From: Bombyx mori
Lineage: Eukaryota; Arthropoda; Insecta; Lepidoptera; Bombycidae
DNA: 64,000 nucleotides
Assembly (NCBI RefSeq): GCF_030269925.1
Contig: NC_085107.1
Coordinates: 7,130,001 to 7,194,000, forward strand
Direction of reading: 5' to 3'
The notes beneath the pieces were generated by a model. It had not been told where the DNA came from. It searched no databases and saw nothing but the letters and a program-made list of their open reading frames with translations. The position numbers and the translations under genes are program-made. Positions within the stretch are counted from its first letter, which is position 1; each line of letters opens with the position of its first letter. This document shows, in pieces, positions 21,957-35,400 of this stretch.

Positions 21957-22787
21957 GATTAGGTATATTTTTTAATTCAATGTATCATGTGTTAGACGTA
22001 TTCCCTAAAAATGAGCAACATTTCCAGCGTGGCTCGCAAATGACAATAATTTTCTTATGGGTAAACATGACATCGTGAAAAGATAGCATCGAAAAATTAA
22101 GCCATTCACATTTCCGATTCAAAGTTGGATAGATATTGATTAGCGGTATGTACCTATTTACGATTTCTTGTATGGATGTGTATCGCGGAGCTGATAACAG
22201 AGGTGATGACACTAATTCTATGGTGAATATCCGTCGTATACGTCAAAAATCATTATGTGAAATCGCCAGTTATAAAAAAAAACGATAGTATGCTACTCTA
22301 AAGGGTTTTTCTGATCGTCTTGTAAGGTACTATACAGATAATTAATGAAAATATCATATTGTTTTGTCTTAGATAAACTATTTATATAAAAACACAAAAA
22401 ATAATCACTTTTTTCGAATGTCACTGCTTGAGTATTCAAATCTAATGCCTCTTGTATCTATTGCAGTCAAATTATCAGTGTATCTGTTTAAATTTCTATA
22501 GATCACTGCTCTTCATTGACCTCTAAAATACTTTATTTATATCCGATATATATTTACAGTATTCCTCTAATATATTTCTTATAATTATTGAACGAAAAGC
22601 TTTTGGACCAATAGTGATGTCAATTCAGTTAATTTCTCATAAATTACCACCGTCGTAATATAGGACCGTGGATAAAACAAGCAGATATAATATTGGTTCT
22701 TATCCATAGTAGTTGTTCAATAAAATAATATTACATCCATATATTCTTAATTATATACCAATAGATTATAAACTATTCTAGCGATAC

Positions 22788-23380
22788 TTTTTTTTCCTAC
22801 CTATTTGCTGATAGCCTAAGTACTATTCCAGTTACGTTCGGACGGGTAGGAGCTCACGGGCCCTACCTGAGAGATTTGCTAATACTAGTACTAGCTAGAG
22901 CAGTGCTTCGCAAAAACCACCACCGCATCGGAATCGCGACCCACTTAGAAGATCCGGCGTAAAACTCAGTTCGCTGTGTCTGTGGGTTACTTCTTTTCTT
23001 ATTGCTCAGGGTGGACAAGCTCACCGCCCACCTGATGTTAAGTGGTTACTCGAGCCCATAGACATCTACAAGGTAAATGCGCCAACCACTTTAAAGATAG
23101 AAGTTCTAAGGTCTCAGTATAATTACAACGACTGGCTCGCCCTTCAAACCGAAACGCATTACTGCTTCACGGCAGAAAGAGGCGGGGTGGTGGTACCTAC
23201 CCGTGCGGACTCACAAGAGGTCTTACCACCAGTAAGCTTGGCTCATCAAACTCTTCATCGTAATCGACAAGTTCGATGAGGACGGTGACCAGTACTTGAG
23301 GGTCCTAAAAGCACCGAGAGTGAATCCGGGGATCTGACAAGACATGTTTCGGGCGACGATGGCTTCGCGTTGCCCCTTCA
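22788..23380 (-). repeat. Bm1-like SINE interrupted by a LINE tail
   Basis: 22788-22995 and 23236-23380 are the two parts of one diverged Bm1-like SINE, with its T-run (3' end, minus strand) on the left. Landmarks are GCGACCCACTTAGAAGATCC before the break and GAGGACGGTGACCAGTACTT after it. A BMC1-like copy fills the gap. Divergence from the other SINE copies suggests an old insertion. Confidence 0.75.
22996..23235 (-). repeat. BMC1-like LINE 3' fragment nested in a SINE
   Basis: Reverse-strand copy running from CTTATTGCTC to CCACCAGTAA. It sits inside the Bm1-like SINE and so inserted after it. Confidence 0.8.
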
Positions 23381-24320
23381 CGGTCGGATAAGATTTTAAG
23401 AATTGGGTCCCTAGTGGCGTAGACGACTTGCCTCACCCCTTTTTTCTTACCCAATGTACGGATACTTATTGGCTCACGTGATTTTAATTGGAAAATATTC
23501 GATAAGACAATCCCAATCGCTTGTGGCGTGAGCCTGAATAATAATAACGCGTTTTATTGAAAATAAGCTCATTAAAATTTAATTATTTTTGTAATTAACT
23601 ACATGCATTAACAACTTCGAAATTTTCAGTTAAAATAATATTTATCAGTAGTATAATGCTTTTATCGCGCTTCGTATATTAGATATATAGAAAAAAAATC
23701 GTATCTTATCATTTGAGTGTGTAGATCAAAGCGAAAGCCGATGAACTTAATTAAAATTAAACAAAAAAAAAATCTAATCAATGATTTGTCCTACACTATC
23801 ATTTAGGTTTATAAATGTAATACAAAAAATGGACAAAGCTGTTAATAGCAAATAGCGTGTATGTAATATTCGTAATGGTGATTCCGAAAACCGATGTGTC
23901 AACGATCGTTTGATTATTATTATAGTAAAGAGCTGTTTTATCATGAAATATCGAGGTAAAAGACATCACGGCCCACAATTATATTGCGGCAAACGATTGA
24001 TATCGGAATCACAATTTCATAGCTAAATATCGTATATCGGTACACATAATGGCGCATAGTGTTGTGCCGGGACGTTATCGTTCGCTTTGGCTAATTACAG
24101 GAATACACGCAAGCGCACGAGATACAAGAGATAGTGCTGTACACACAAACATGGCGGCGATCTATAACTAACTCATGTAAATAAATGGCTGGAAAAGGGT
24201 TAACTTTTTCAAATATCCGACGCGTAAATAAAAATTAAAAGAGTATGAAATGTATTTTTCACAAAAAAAAAAATAGTTTCGTTTTTTAGGAATGAATTTT
24301 CGTAATAACATCAATCCGCC

Positions 24321-24590
24321 TAATTTATGATTTGGCTACTTATAAGATGTTTACCCACATGGTCAGATATCATCATGTGGTCTATAGCTGCCGCTAAGCA
24401 TTTGGTTTAGGGAGGCTGTTCTACCACCAGACAGCGATATACAAATTATTATGTCTAATTTATGATTTGGCTACTTATAAGATGTTTACCCACATGATCA
24501 GATATCATCATGTGGTCTATAGCTGCCGCTAAGCATTTGGTTTAGTTAGGCTGTTCTACCACCAGACAGCGACATACAAATTATTATGTC
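24321..24590 (+). repeat. 135-bp tandem duplication with internal hairpin
   Basis: Two head-to-tail units, 24321-24455 and 24456-24590, differ at about four positions. Each holds an inverted repeat around an 8-base loop: CCACATGGT / ATCATGTGG in the first unit and the fully paired CCACATGAT / ATCATGTGG in the second. No reading frame is conserved. Confidence 0.9.
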
Positions 24591-24820
24591 TAAGTGATTC
24601 GTTAACCACTCAATACCAGGAGGCCAAGTGATGTTAATTACAATGATTTTTATTCAACAAATCAAAGCTATATCCGTGGTTTTAGTACCCTCTAAGTCGA
24701 TAGAGAGCGCGTTGAAAGGCCCACCCTGAAATGTTCACTAATTTGTCTCAGTCATGTACTGGGTTCGAATATCGGAAATGGTAAAATGAAAATAAAACCG
24801 AAATCAATTAATTTAGTAGA

Positions 24821-25079
24821 AACCGGTCATCGTTCTCGTCGAACCCGTCGCTTGCGACGAAGGACTCGGCGAGTAAATTAACCCACAGACACAGCCCACA
24901 GAGTTTCTCGCCGGATCTTCCCAGTGGGTCGCGTTTCCGATGGTAGATTCTGCGAAGCACTGCTCTTGCTAGAGTTAGTGTTAGCAGCAGCGTCAGGTTT
25001 GAGCCCCGTATGCTCACCTACTAGTTCGGTGAATCTAGAATAGCCTCGAGGAGGTTAATAGAATGAGTAGGAAAAAAAA
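24821..25079 (+). repeat. Bm1-like SINE
   Basis: Reads from CCGGTCATCGTTCTCGTCGA to a GAGTAGG-A-run tail. Orientation was taken from the A-rich 3' end. Similar to 63490-63858 and to the reverse copy at 34281-34634. Confidence 0.8.
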
Positions 25080-26244
25080 ATCAAAAATGTAACAATTGGA
25101 TTAACCATGAAAATATTTTGTAATAAAGATTAGGGATTGGAAAATGCACCAAAAAATAACATTAGTGAATCTGCTAGTAAGCCTTTGTGTAGCGAACCAG
25201 CTCCAGTAGATCTTTCTCGTGAAAGTAACCATCCATAAGACAATTTCCTTGATTTCGTATTATGAATGTATTGGGTGTATTTATCGTCTACATTGTTTCT
25301 ACCACAGGGCGATCGTGCACTTAAAGAGTATTAAAACTATGCTTGTCTGGTCTCTATTTGCTTGTCTGCGTGTTGTTGATTTCGAAAAATTTTAAAAAGT
25401 ATGAATAAAAAAATATATCAATGTTTTATTATCACTAAAGAAGATTGTGCCTTAATAAAATGCATAATAGCTGCTAAACACATATTACTAGAACCGTTTT
25501 CTTCTTGGCCTTAAAAACTTTGAGACGACCTTATGTTCAGCCGCGTGTGTCGCATTGAACGCAATTGTGTGGCTTCAAATATTTCTACATCTGCAAAGGG
25601 TTATAATGTGGGAAAATTAAGAAAATATTTAAAAAAAAAGTTTCTTTGTTGTGTGATAAGATATTATGTTTCAAGTAAAACATGTCTTCTTGTATAAAAA
25701 GTTCGAACAAACCGCAAATAAATTATCAGAAATCACTAGGGAAGCAGAAGGTTTCGCATATTAGTTACTTTAAATAGACAAATGAATCTCATAAGACAAA
25801 GCAGCAAAGTTGAAATAGAACAATTCTGATTTAATCAATAATAACATTGAAAGTCCTTCTCCGGGTTATGTTTAAAGAAAACAAGTTGACCCACTTAAAC
25901 GGACCGAGACTCAAGTAGGGACTGGGGTTCATGTGTGCATAGTATCTATACTATTATTTCTAAGTCAACCTAGGCCAATGTTTGACCAAATCTGTTGGTG
26001 TTCCTTTCCCTTTAATCTTCCACCGCTGAGGTACTTGAATTTGTTAAACAAAGATGTCGAGGATCAGTTAGTGTAAGTCACTTAGCGTGCTATAGTTTAT
26101 TTTGCAAAAGCTGTTTAAAAAAGTAAAAATAATCTTAATGGGTCATTGAAGCTTAAACGTTGACGTGTATTTAATTTTACAATACTTGCAGATATAGTTG
26201 TTGCCTATCGAAACATAATAAACAAGGTAAGAAGGTGTTAACTA
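25080..26244. other. Non-coding stretch, no gene seen
   Basis: AT-rich; no supportable frame or repeat boundary. Confidence 0.5.
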
Positions 26245-26468
26245 TGAATGTTACGCTCTGCCAGCACGCCAGGCTATAGAGGAAGAGGTAGACGTAAGAA
26301 GAAATGAATGGATTGCGTGAAAGACGATATGTGTAAGAAGGGAGTGAGCGAAGAAATGGTATATGATAAAAGAGTATGGAAGGAGAAAACAGTTGAGAAG
26401 AGTATGAAAGGAGAAAATATGTTGCGCCAACCCCAGGTGACTGGGAGAAGGGCAGAAGAATGATGAAT
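26245..26468 (+). pseudogene. LINE reverse transcriptase C-terminal remnant (second copy)
   Basis: Reads GYRGRGRRKKK, an in-frame TGA where the 6301-6516 copy has tryptophan, then MDCVKDDM and KKGVSEEMVYDKRV. The sequence clearly belongs to the same family as the minus-strand remnant at 6272-6516. A 3' region ends in GAATGATGAA. It is truncated and dead. Confidence 0.75.
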
Positions 26469-27940
26469 AAATAATGTATTAATAGTGTAAAAATAAAATT
26501 CTGAATTCAGTAAATTTGCTTAACACGGGATCACAGTTAGTCGAACAAAATGAAACTTAACACCTCTACGAATATATAATAATATGATGTATAAATAAAA
26601 ATACAAGATTTTTTTCATAATTACATACGTGTATTTTGACGGTAGTTTGGACAATATTCAGATTAACATCTTAGTCATCCGTGAGTGAGCACAAAAACTG
26701 TAAAGTATTAAAAAAATCGGGAATAATGAAATCAAAATAATAAACGAAAGATCAAACCGTAAATTAAGAAATCTTAACAAAATTAAATATTAAGAGAATA
26801 ATGCTAAAAAGTTCAATGAGAATATTTTAATGTTATTCATCTAACATTAGTAACTGTTGTCATGAATTGGGCGGACGGTTATTGTATAATTTATTTGACA
26901 AAAAACTTAAACTTAAACTTTGTGAGTAATTTAAAATAGTATTTCGTAACGGTCTTCCAGTTTTCTTTAGGCTAGTTTAGCGCTACAAGTACAAAAAACT
27001 TAGGTATTTTGTTAAAAACTAAACGACCGCCGCACCTCGGTATAATACTACCATCATGTAATTTAATAACAATCCGTTCACGATGATGCATGATGGAAAT
27101 AAACTTATACTTTTGTATTTGATGTTTCAATTTATTGAATTGAATAAAATAAGCGGAAGCTAAAAGACGAAACCAACAAATCACATTGTAATAATAGCTA
27201 TAAAGTATCAAATAAAATTAAAATCTGTTTAGAAATCAGAGAAATTTCTTCTAAAATTTTTGTCGAACGCAATATTTGCATAATGACGTCAACGTTCAAA
27301 ACAAACGTAAAAAGTAAATAACATCCAACTTAATTGCCCCTAAAAACTTTATTAGCCGATTTGTGTATATGATTTATTTAATACACGTATTACATTTAGT
27401 CGTACTAGGCCAAGGTTTCAATAAACACGGTATCATTGAACTACCCGACTCGCTTATATAGGTTTAGCTCGAAACCACTAACAACACTGCTTCGGTTTGT
27501 AAATCAATAGGTTAACAATGTTCTCGGTCGCTAACAAACGTTTGACAAATTATGATACGTATTCATATATGGTTGTTAAAACTGTGCATATTTTTTGCTA
27601 ACAGTTTTTTTTATGTTTTTAATTTAGAGTGCATAATAAAGTTATAGTTTTTAATTTTATCCTTTGATTGTGTTTATGCCGCGACATTGTACCTTGACTT
27701 TAATCTTACGTTTCATGATGGGCAGCGGTATTGACGTTGAGGTTTTTATAGCCTTCATTAATCACTTAACACGTTGACTGAAGGTATACTTTTCAAGGAC
27801 TTTCAGTCGGTGCGTATGAGGTCTTTTAGAAGCAACATTCGACTTCTTTACATTGCGTATGAGACCTGAAAGGTCTTATAAAGGTCGCTTTTTTATATGC
27901 CCATACCCATAAAAATTCGGACACAGTCGTCTTTTTTATT
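26469..27940. other. Non-coding stretch, no gene seen
   Basis: AT-rich; the longest frame (26972-27211, minus) has no motif. Confidence 0.5.
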
Positions 27941-28231
27941 TTTTTTATTGCTTATATGTGTGGAAGAGCTCACAGCCCACCTGGTGTTAAGTGGTTACTG
28001 GAGCCCATAGACATTTACAACGTAAATACGCCACCCATCTTGAGATATAAGTTCTAAGCTCTCAAGTATACTCGTAGTTGCAACGGCTGCCTCACCCTTC
28101 AAACCGAAACGCATTACTGCTTCATGGCAGAAATAGGCAGGGTGGTGGTACCTACCCGCGCGGACTCACATGAGGTCCTACCACCAGTAATTACGCAAAT
28201 TATAATTTTGCGGGTTTGATTTTTATTACAC
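27941..28231 (-). repeat. BMC1-like LINE 3' fragment, longer form
   Basis: T-run on the left, ending on the right in the extended segment ATTACGCAAATTATAATTTT, also present in the 46629 copy. It is therefore a slightly less truncated copy than most. Confidence 0.8.
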
Positions 28232-28373
28232 GCCTACCACACCGAGCGAAAGAATGCGGTTTTGACTGCAACACCAGGACACCAGTCGTGTGTGGGGATT
28301 CTTAAGCCGCGTAAGGCAACTAAGGTGTTAACAAGACGCCGGCTGCGAGTTACCGATTGCCCATATTAACTAA

Positions 28374-28615
28374 CTAGCTGTACCCGTCTGCTTCGCTGGG
28401 CATTTAAAATTAACATTATTATTTCTCACCCCCACAAAAAATTTCATCATTAACGCCCCCGCAACTGGTGTAGGGAGTCCAACGCTCATATAAATATTAA
28501 CCTATCCATTAAGTACATGTATTTTCTACATGGATACCAAGTTTCAAGGCAATTGGATGCATGGTTCAGTAGTCATAACGGAACATCCGTAAAAACCACT
28601 GTAGATTTATTAGTA
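28374..28615 (-). repeat. Helitron-like fragment
   Basis: Begins with CTAG (28374-28377) followed by CTGTACCCGTCTGCTTCGCT. On the minus strand this is a short GC hairpin next to a CTAG end, the Helitron 3' pattern. The other side fades out in TTATTAGTATAGAT, common in lepidopteran repeats. It lies about 400 bases upstream of the first visible mirror-like exon. Confidence 0.55.
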
Positions 28616-28665
28616 TAGATAACAAAAATATGTGTGGACTGTGTGGTCTCGTGGGACACCAGATA

Positions 28666-28985
28666 GGAACGAAGTTCCTTATTATAAATATATTAGTTTT
28701 CAGCTCTATTCGAGGTATAAAGAAAATAAAACTGGATTCGGTAACGTGCGAACTTATTGTGGTACACTTCATTTACGGTTGTTTGCATAAGAGTTAGTGT
28801 ATTGCGCAAACGAACGCTCTGACATCGTGGTCAATGAATGATAAAAAAATATGTTATTTTTTGTACGTTATTACAAAGTTAAATCGTAAATTGTGTGCAT
28901 TACTAATAAAATCTTATGTTACGGACGGTTTTTCCCCAGTTAGGTTAGGTACCCTTCCGCGTCATCGCATAAGGAACTTCGTTCC
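28666..28985. repeat. Inverted-repeat-bounded segment (possible MITE)
   Basis: GGAACGAAGTTCCTTAT at 28666-28682 recurs in inverted orientation at 28969-28985, a 17-bp perfect match. Each arm also folds on itself (GGAAC-GAA-GTTCC). The right arm ends 48 bases before the exon at 29034. No transposase is present. Confidence 0.6.
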
Positions 28986-29033
28986 AAAAAGAGTAATACA
29001 AAAAATAATGCGAAGAATTTTTTGATGTTGCAG

Positions 29034-29402
29034 TTGCTGGTCGGCAGCAGCGGGGCGGGCACCGGCGGCGCGGCTACTTCGCCGGACGGAGGCTCAAGCT
29101 CAGCCCCGCCTCTGTCTCCTGGGGGATCTGGTGTGGCCGGTGGCGCTCTGTCACCGGGCGCCGGCAGCCACGCCAGCACGCCAGCCGCCTCCTGCTGCGA
29201 CACGCCCCGCCCTATCATCACAGACCCTGTCTCCGGACAGACGGTCTGTTCCTGTCAATACGACGGGGCGAGACTCGCGCTCACCTCATACCCGAGGCTA
29301 TCGAGTGCCGCAGTCGGTGTCTACGGCACGCCATATCCCTCCACCGATCAAAATCCGTATCCCAGCATAGGCGTCGACAGTTCAGCCTTTTACTCGCCTT
29401 TG
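29034..29402 (+). CDS. mirr: mirror-like exon A (N-terminal region)
   Basis: 123 codons in phase 0. I chose the acceptor at TTGATGTTGCAG (ending 29033) because the next residues, LLVGSSG, align with the second coding exon of IRX proteins. An in-frame ATG at 29025 is an alternative start if there is no upstream exon, though its context is poor. The exon is GC-rich, unlike its surroundings. After a Gly/Ser/Ala-rich stretch come [12 protein letters not shown] and TVCSCQYD, the insect Iroquois N-terminal signature, then the conserved VYGTPYPST...AFYSPL block. The donor is TTG|GTAAGT. Confidence 0.87.
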
Positions 29403-32400
29403 GTAAGTACAAAGAGAAATTAAAAATTGAATTTGTTAAAAAACGATACAGTTGATTTCTTAGAGCTTTAAAAATCGGTTCTCGACGACAGCACGTTAGG
29501 TTCGGATAGCAGTATGAACGTTTGCGGGTAGGTACCAACGGATCGCTTGCCGTTTGCACGTATAGAAGGCAAGGTTTATCGCTCTCGATACAACGAGTTT
29601 GGCTATTCTGGCGTGGCGTGCGAGCCAGAATCGAACCGGTCTTGGTGCGCTCAACCAGAAAACCACCGACACCTCGCAGACCTCGCCGCCGCCCTGTCAC
29701 GAAACATTAATATTTAAACTCAAAAAAAAAAAAAAAAAACAGACCGCCATTATTATACCAATTACAATACATCGGCTTTTCTATACATGACTCGAGTATA
29801 CTTTTCAAATCGTGCACAATTACCCGTTTAGTTCTTTTCTCTGGTCTTTGCAAATTATGATTGTTGTTAAATGCGTAATCATAAAACGAGACCCCAATTT
29901 GTAGTTATTTAAAGTAGCCAGTTGCGCTGTTCGTTTAACACCTTGTCTGTGCGTGGAGGATAAATGGGTGGCGGCTCCACGCGGCAGCGCTAATCCTTTT
30001 AAGGGACCAATACTTAGTCACCCAAGAAACCAATGTCTGAAAGTCACTGGATATTTGTCTATTGTTTTAAGCACCACATCATAAATCTCAATGTAAATCC
30101 GTCTTTAAGCGTATCCAATTTTTATTTCTATTGAATAAATATGTTCATCGCTTGCCGAGCACACGTGAATTACGTTAAGCCCAGAAAATCTTGTCAAAAA
30201 AAAATGCGTCGCTCATCGCGATTCCATTCCGCAGCTTAAAACTGATGGATCTTTCAGCGTCTGATTTCCCTTTTTTATTATATTCGTATTCACGAAAAAT
30301 ATTCGCAACTCTATACGATTGGTTATATGTCGACATAAGTATGTACTCGAATGATAAATCACAAATAACAGGCAACTACGTTGATTATTATCTGGCGTTG
30401 TTGAAAGAAATTGCAGTGTCGCGTTATGATGACCCTGTGTACATTTAATAACAGGTGTTTAAATGTATGTATACTGTCATTGCGAGGTCTGCACTCTCAT
30501 ACGTACCTACCTCACGACAAGCCAGGCCGGTTCCGTGCAAGCGACAATTTAGCGAACAATGACGACGCTCCACCACAAATACGCTCGCGTCTGATACTGA
30601 ATATATAAGTCTTCACTTAAAACACATATGATTTTCGTTTTTAAACACGAAGCTGTAGAGTTGTAAATGCTTTAACCGTAACACGGCCCTCGCAAGGGAA
30701 AATATTCAACTGCCATTTTTGTACAGGCGCGACTCCGGTGGCGCCGTGTGTTCAGAGTTGAGTAGCTAACAATACGGCCAACGCCATCTTTTATCTATTG
30801 TAAAGCTCATAATAGATGATCAATAAAGGCTTTTCTTGGTGCGAGCACAGCTTAATGACGTCACTTGAACTTGTTTATTGCGTTTTAATGTCTTAATAGC
30901 TTGAGCACACGGTAAGTACTTTTTGACAAACAAAGGCAAGCTAAGTTCGAAGACTTTTGTGCGAAAGACTTCTAGGCTTCTAACGCTTAAGTATTTCGTC
31001 AAGATAGTTCGATTTATTATTATTAAGTTAACGATCTCAACACAAATTGAACGTTTTAACATAAAAATGCTTTAAAAGTTAAATTAATAATTCTATCGGA
31101 CCATTCAAAATAAGATATTATACACAGATAAATAAATACAAATTAATATTTCTATTTTACGATTCCGTATAAGACATAAATAATCAATACACGCTTTATT
31201 ATAATTATCGTAAATATCTTCACGCGATCAAAAAAACAACATGTCAAACTCATCTTATTTACATTCGTGCTTCGAACGCGATAATGTTGAATATATTATT
31301 TAACGAACTCGTAACAATTAAGACCGCGAATGAGACTTGGAGTAGCAATAAAATCACTTGGCGGCATAATGCTGCATGTGTAGGTACAACAAGCACATGT
31401 TCCGTTACAAACGCTTCTCACTCGTTTATTGCAAACGGAAGCTTCGTATGAACCCGTAATATTGTAACCCAATGATAGACATATGAGTTCACGTTCGAAA
31501 TAAGAACGACACGCTCAGACCGATTCGAAGCAGGACTCTCCCTAGCAAACGTTTACCATTAAAGACATCCAGTCGTTTTATCATCGCAGCCAAATTAAAG
31601 GCTCGATAAGAAAGTTGGAGAAGCGAACAAAAAAAAATAGGGAAAAAAAATACGAGAAAGTGCGCCGGCCGACTATAAAACGTAACAAAACGCCAATTTA
31701 CATACATCAGTAATCTTAAGTCAAAGAGAATAAGTTTAGAAAAAGGAGACCAGACATTCAATTAAAGAGGGCGAGCGAGCGGGACAGAGCGTGCGCAGGA
31801 GCCGCGCGTTAAACAGAGACGAATAAAATAAATAAAAGTGAAGAAAATCAGGCGAATTGAGAATAGCCATTAAGGTGTTAATTAGGGTCTTATTAAGCCG
31901 TCTCCTCCCCGTGGGTGGTCCATCTGTAGTGCTCGCTTTGTTCATTAATCAATGCGGATTAAGTTTTTGGCCCAAATTATCAAATCGGTCGATAGTGGTA
32001 TATAGCATAATAATATCGGGCAGTTCGATTGTTTGATGATGATGTTCATTTTAATTGTCATTGCTAAAGATGCATTAATCTGATTTGTACTAGGAACAAC
32101 AGGAATCCCGGCATTCAGTCCGGGATATTTTATTGTTCTGTATGAGGAACATGTGCTCACTAATACTCAAGATAGGGATTTAACGGAGCGTTGTGGAAGT
32201 CAGCTTGGAAAATAATATGATTATTGTACTTCATGATGCTTCTACTTCTAATGAATGTCGGGGAGACACTTCTAGCAGCTCGTTCAGATTCGTTTACCTT
32301 ATGATTTGAATTCAAAGATTTTGTCTAAAACATCTAGATAATAAAAAGAAATTTCATAAGATGGGTGACAAAATTCACGTTGCTATTTTTATAGGATACA

Positions 32401-35400
32401 GAAACTAGTTTACACCATTTGAGCCGTGGGTTCGTAAGGGGACGACCAAGAAAACGAAAATAATTAATTTAATAATTTATTAATTGTGAAAGCCATTTAA
32501 ACAAACTGATACAACCTGGAAGTTAAAATTTATGTACATATTTCTCTTTTAAGAAAATTAATTAATTGTAAAATAATATATACCTATTAGGGGATGACGA
32601 CAAAGAGAAGATCTTCTACGGAGCGAAATTGCTCGGTAGACCGGTGTCCAAAGTTCATTGTAGGAAAGTGTTTGGAACCTGTATATATGCAAGCTTATCT
32701 TGAAAATGTCGTTAGCGAGATTCAGATATCTGTCAAATATGTGTTTAACTTTTTTTTCCCTACCCAATCTGGTAATCTAGGGGGCTATGCCAGCCTAACT
32801 GAACGAGTAGGTGAGCTCACGGGGCTCTAACCTGAGGACGTGTGTTCTTGTTATCTGTTGCATACATTATAATGATGACTTGAAACTGTTGGCTTAAGCC
32901 ATGAGATTTCGAGGGTCAGACGGACTAAGAATAGCAGATGGGGCGTGAGCTCTTATCGCATATACTCATTGAACAGAAGTTTGTGTGGACACACAAATGT
33001 TTCTGTCAACGAATGTCACTCATAAGCTTTTAATTAAATCAAAATAATTAAATTAACACTAAAAAAATACTCGTATGTTTCTTGTCATTTATATTCGAAA
33101 ATATCGTATCTAAAAATTCATATTTTTCGAACTAAATACGTTATTCGATTTATTACTTGATACATAAAAATTTATTAACCATTCGAACGAATTAATAAAC
33201 AACGGTCATATTTTATTTTAATGAACAGTGATTTGTTATTTTTAGTTTGACAGCGAACTCAAGCTATATATGTATATGTATCGACAGTGCTTGGTACTTT
33301 TCAAACCCGAATATGCGTCGGGTCGTGCCTCCGTGATGCTTCCGAACTCCCTCCGGTTTTAGGTATGTTTATATCATAAATATTACTGAAGACATCTATT
33401 GCCCCATTACTCTTTCGCCGATTAATTAGCCTCCGGTGACCTTGCTCTCTGATTAATGGCTACGTCTGTATTTATTTTTTATAACTATCTCTAGTGGGTA
33501 TAACAGGGCATTTCATTCGAATACAAATTTAAAATTGAATCTAAACGCGATTGGTTTTTAATAAAATACCAAACTAAATCGACGGAGACACGCTCGTAGA
33601 CTTTACAGAAAGTAGATAATGTTATCTTCAGATTGCGTACGAAGTTTGATAAAGGATTCGCGCTATAGTATTTTGGTGCAACGTTTTAACAAACAAAAAA
33701 ATCTATTGTAATTTCATTTGCTACGCTCAAAGAGAAATAGTTAATTTTATGTGCCTGGATAATCTTAATGCTTACTTTCAACTAGTTAGGGTTACAGTTA
33801 CAAGTTACTTCGTTGAAAAGCAAAGGAAATAACGAACTTTTTTTGTAATATTCGTTACGTATGCATACATCAAATAACGTCGAAGCGCGATAAATTGACA
33901 TGTGTTTTTATTAGTCGCGATAGTGCGAGTGCGTCGTTGTGAGTTTCACGGTATACATTATATTAGCCGCCATTGCTTTAATGATGCAATGGAGTCGGTG
34001 AAACGTGGGTGGGCTTATCAATAGGTACATCGGAGATTTGACATAAATGCGTTATACTTAGATTACCAATGTGACAACCGATAAAATGTTGTAAAGCGCC
34101 GCCTCGCAGTGATTGACACGGCTCATGTTTACACACTGATATCCTGACGTAGGTACACCTTCTGTATCGGCCGCCTTATCTAGCGAACACATAAGTGCTT
34201 CATCGATACCGTACGAACGAAAGATGTCGGCCGGTCCGTCCAGTTTATATACAACATCGCTGTCTGCAGATAAAACTGATTTTTTTTCCTACCTAAGCTG
34301 ATGGTCTTGAGAGACCATATCAGCGTCACCGGGCGAGTGGGTGAACTCACGGGGCTCAAACCTGAAGTTGTTGCTAACACGAACCCTAGCAAGAGTCGTG
34401 CTTCACAGAATCTACCACCGGATCGGAAGCGCGACCCACTGAGAAGATCAGGCGAGAAACTCAATGGGTTGTGTCTGTGGGTTAATTTACTTGTCGAGTC
34501 CTTCGTCGCAAGCGACAGGTTCGACGAGAACGATGACCGATGCTTTGGATACCTAAAAGCACCGATAGTCGATCGGGAGGATTCGAAATGACGTGTTTTG
34601 GGCGACGTTGACTGTTTAACATCGGGAGTAAAACCGATGGACGCGTCTATCTATTTATAATAATTCACAAACAATAGCAGCAAACCAACCCCGCGACCCT
34701 CGTCTCACCTCGGACGCGTTAATTGCTCCGCAAATATACTCATCTTCGCACTAAACGTTTACTTGCCGACTTTAATGAGTGGGCAAACAGTCGGCGGCGC
34801 GGTCGCGCGGTCACTCTCGCGCCACCGCTCATAAATCTTCGGATTTTCCCCGATTTTCCGACGTCCCGTGGCGGTCGGCACCCTGCGTCCACTCCCGTGC
34901 CACTCTTATAAATTACGTACACGCTTTCACTATAAATCAAACAATGGTCACGTTAAATGCATTAACTATTGTTTGAATACACCTCGGATAGCGGCATCGT
35001 GACCGATACCCGTGTGTGCAGATGCTCAATGTTTCGTTCGGAATTTTCATGTAACTTAGTCCTGTTAGTTCGGTAGACGTTAGTCAGCAATCTCGGATAA
35101 CACAGGAAATTTGTTACATCCCTTTTGTTGGGGCCGGAACTCGAGGATATTGCGATGGTTCCGTATGAAAGCGTTTGCGATTTATTTCGAGCGGATAAGC
35201 TTTGGCCACTTTCCCGAACAACGTCTAATATTATGTGATAGTAATTAATAGTTTTTATACGTAATTTTGGTTACACTCGTAATTTTTTAAAGGGCGAGTC
35301 GTTTACTAAGCTATCTGTAACTACTTAATACAAAGGTGCTTATTCTAACCGTTATCTCGACCGGAAGTTCAAAAAAAACGTGATCCGAGCGTAATTTTTG

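Noticed and set aside
29522..29790. Plus-strand frames after exon A with an Arg/Pro-rich end and a Lys run
   Set aside because: The Lys run is a poly-A stretch; the exon A donor GTAAGT precedes it, so it is intronic.
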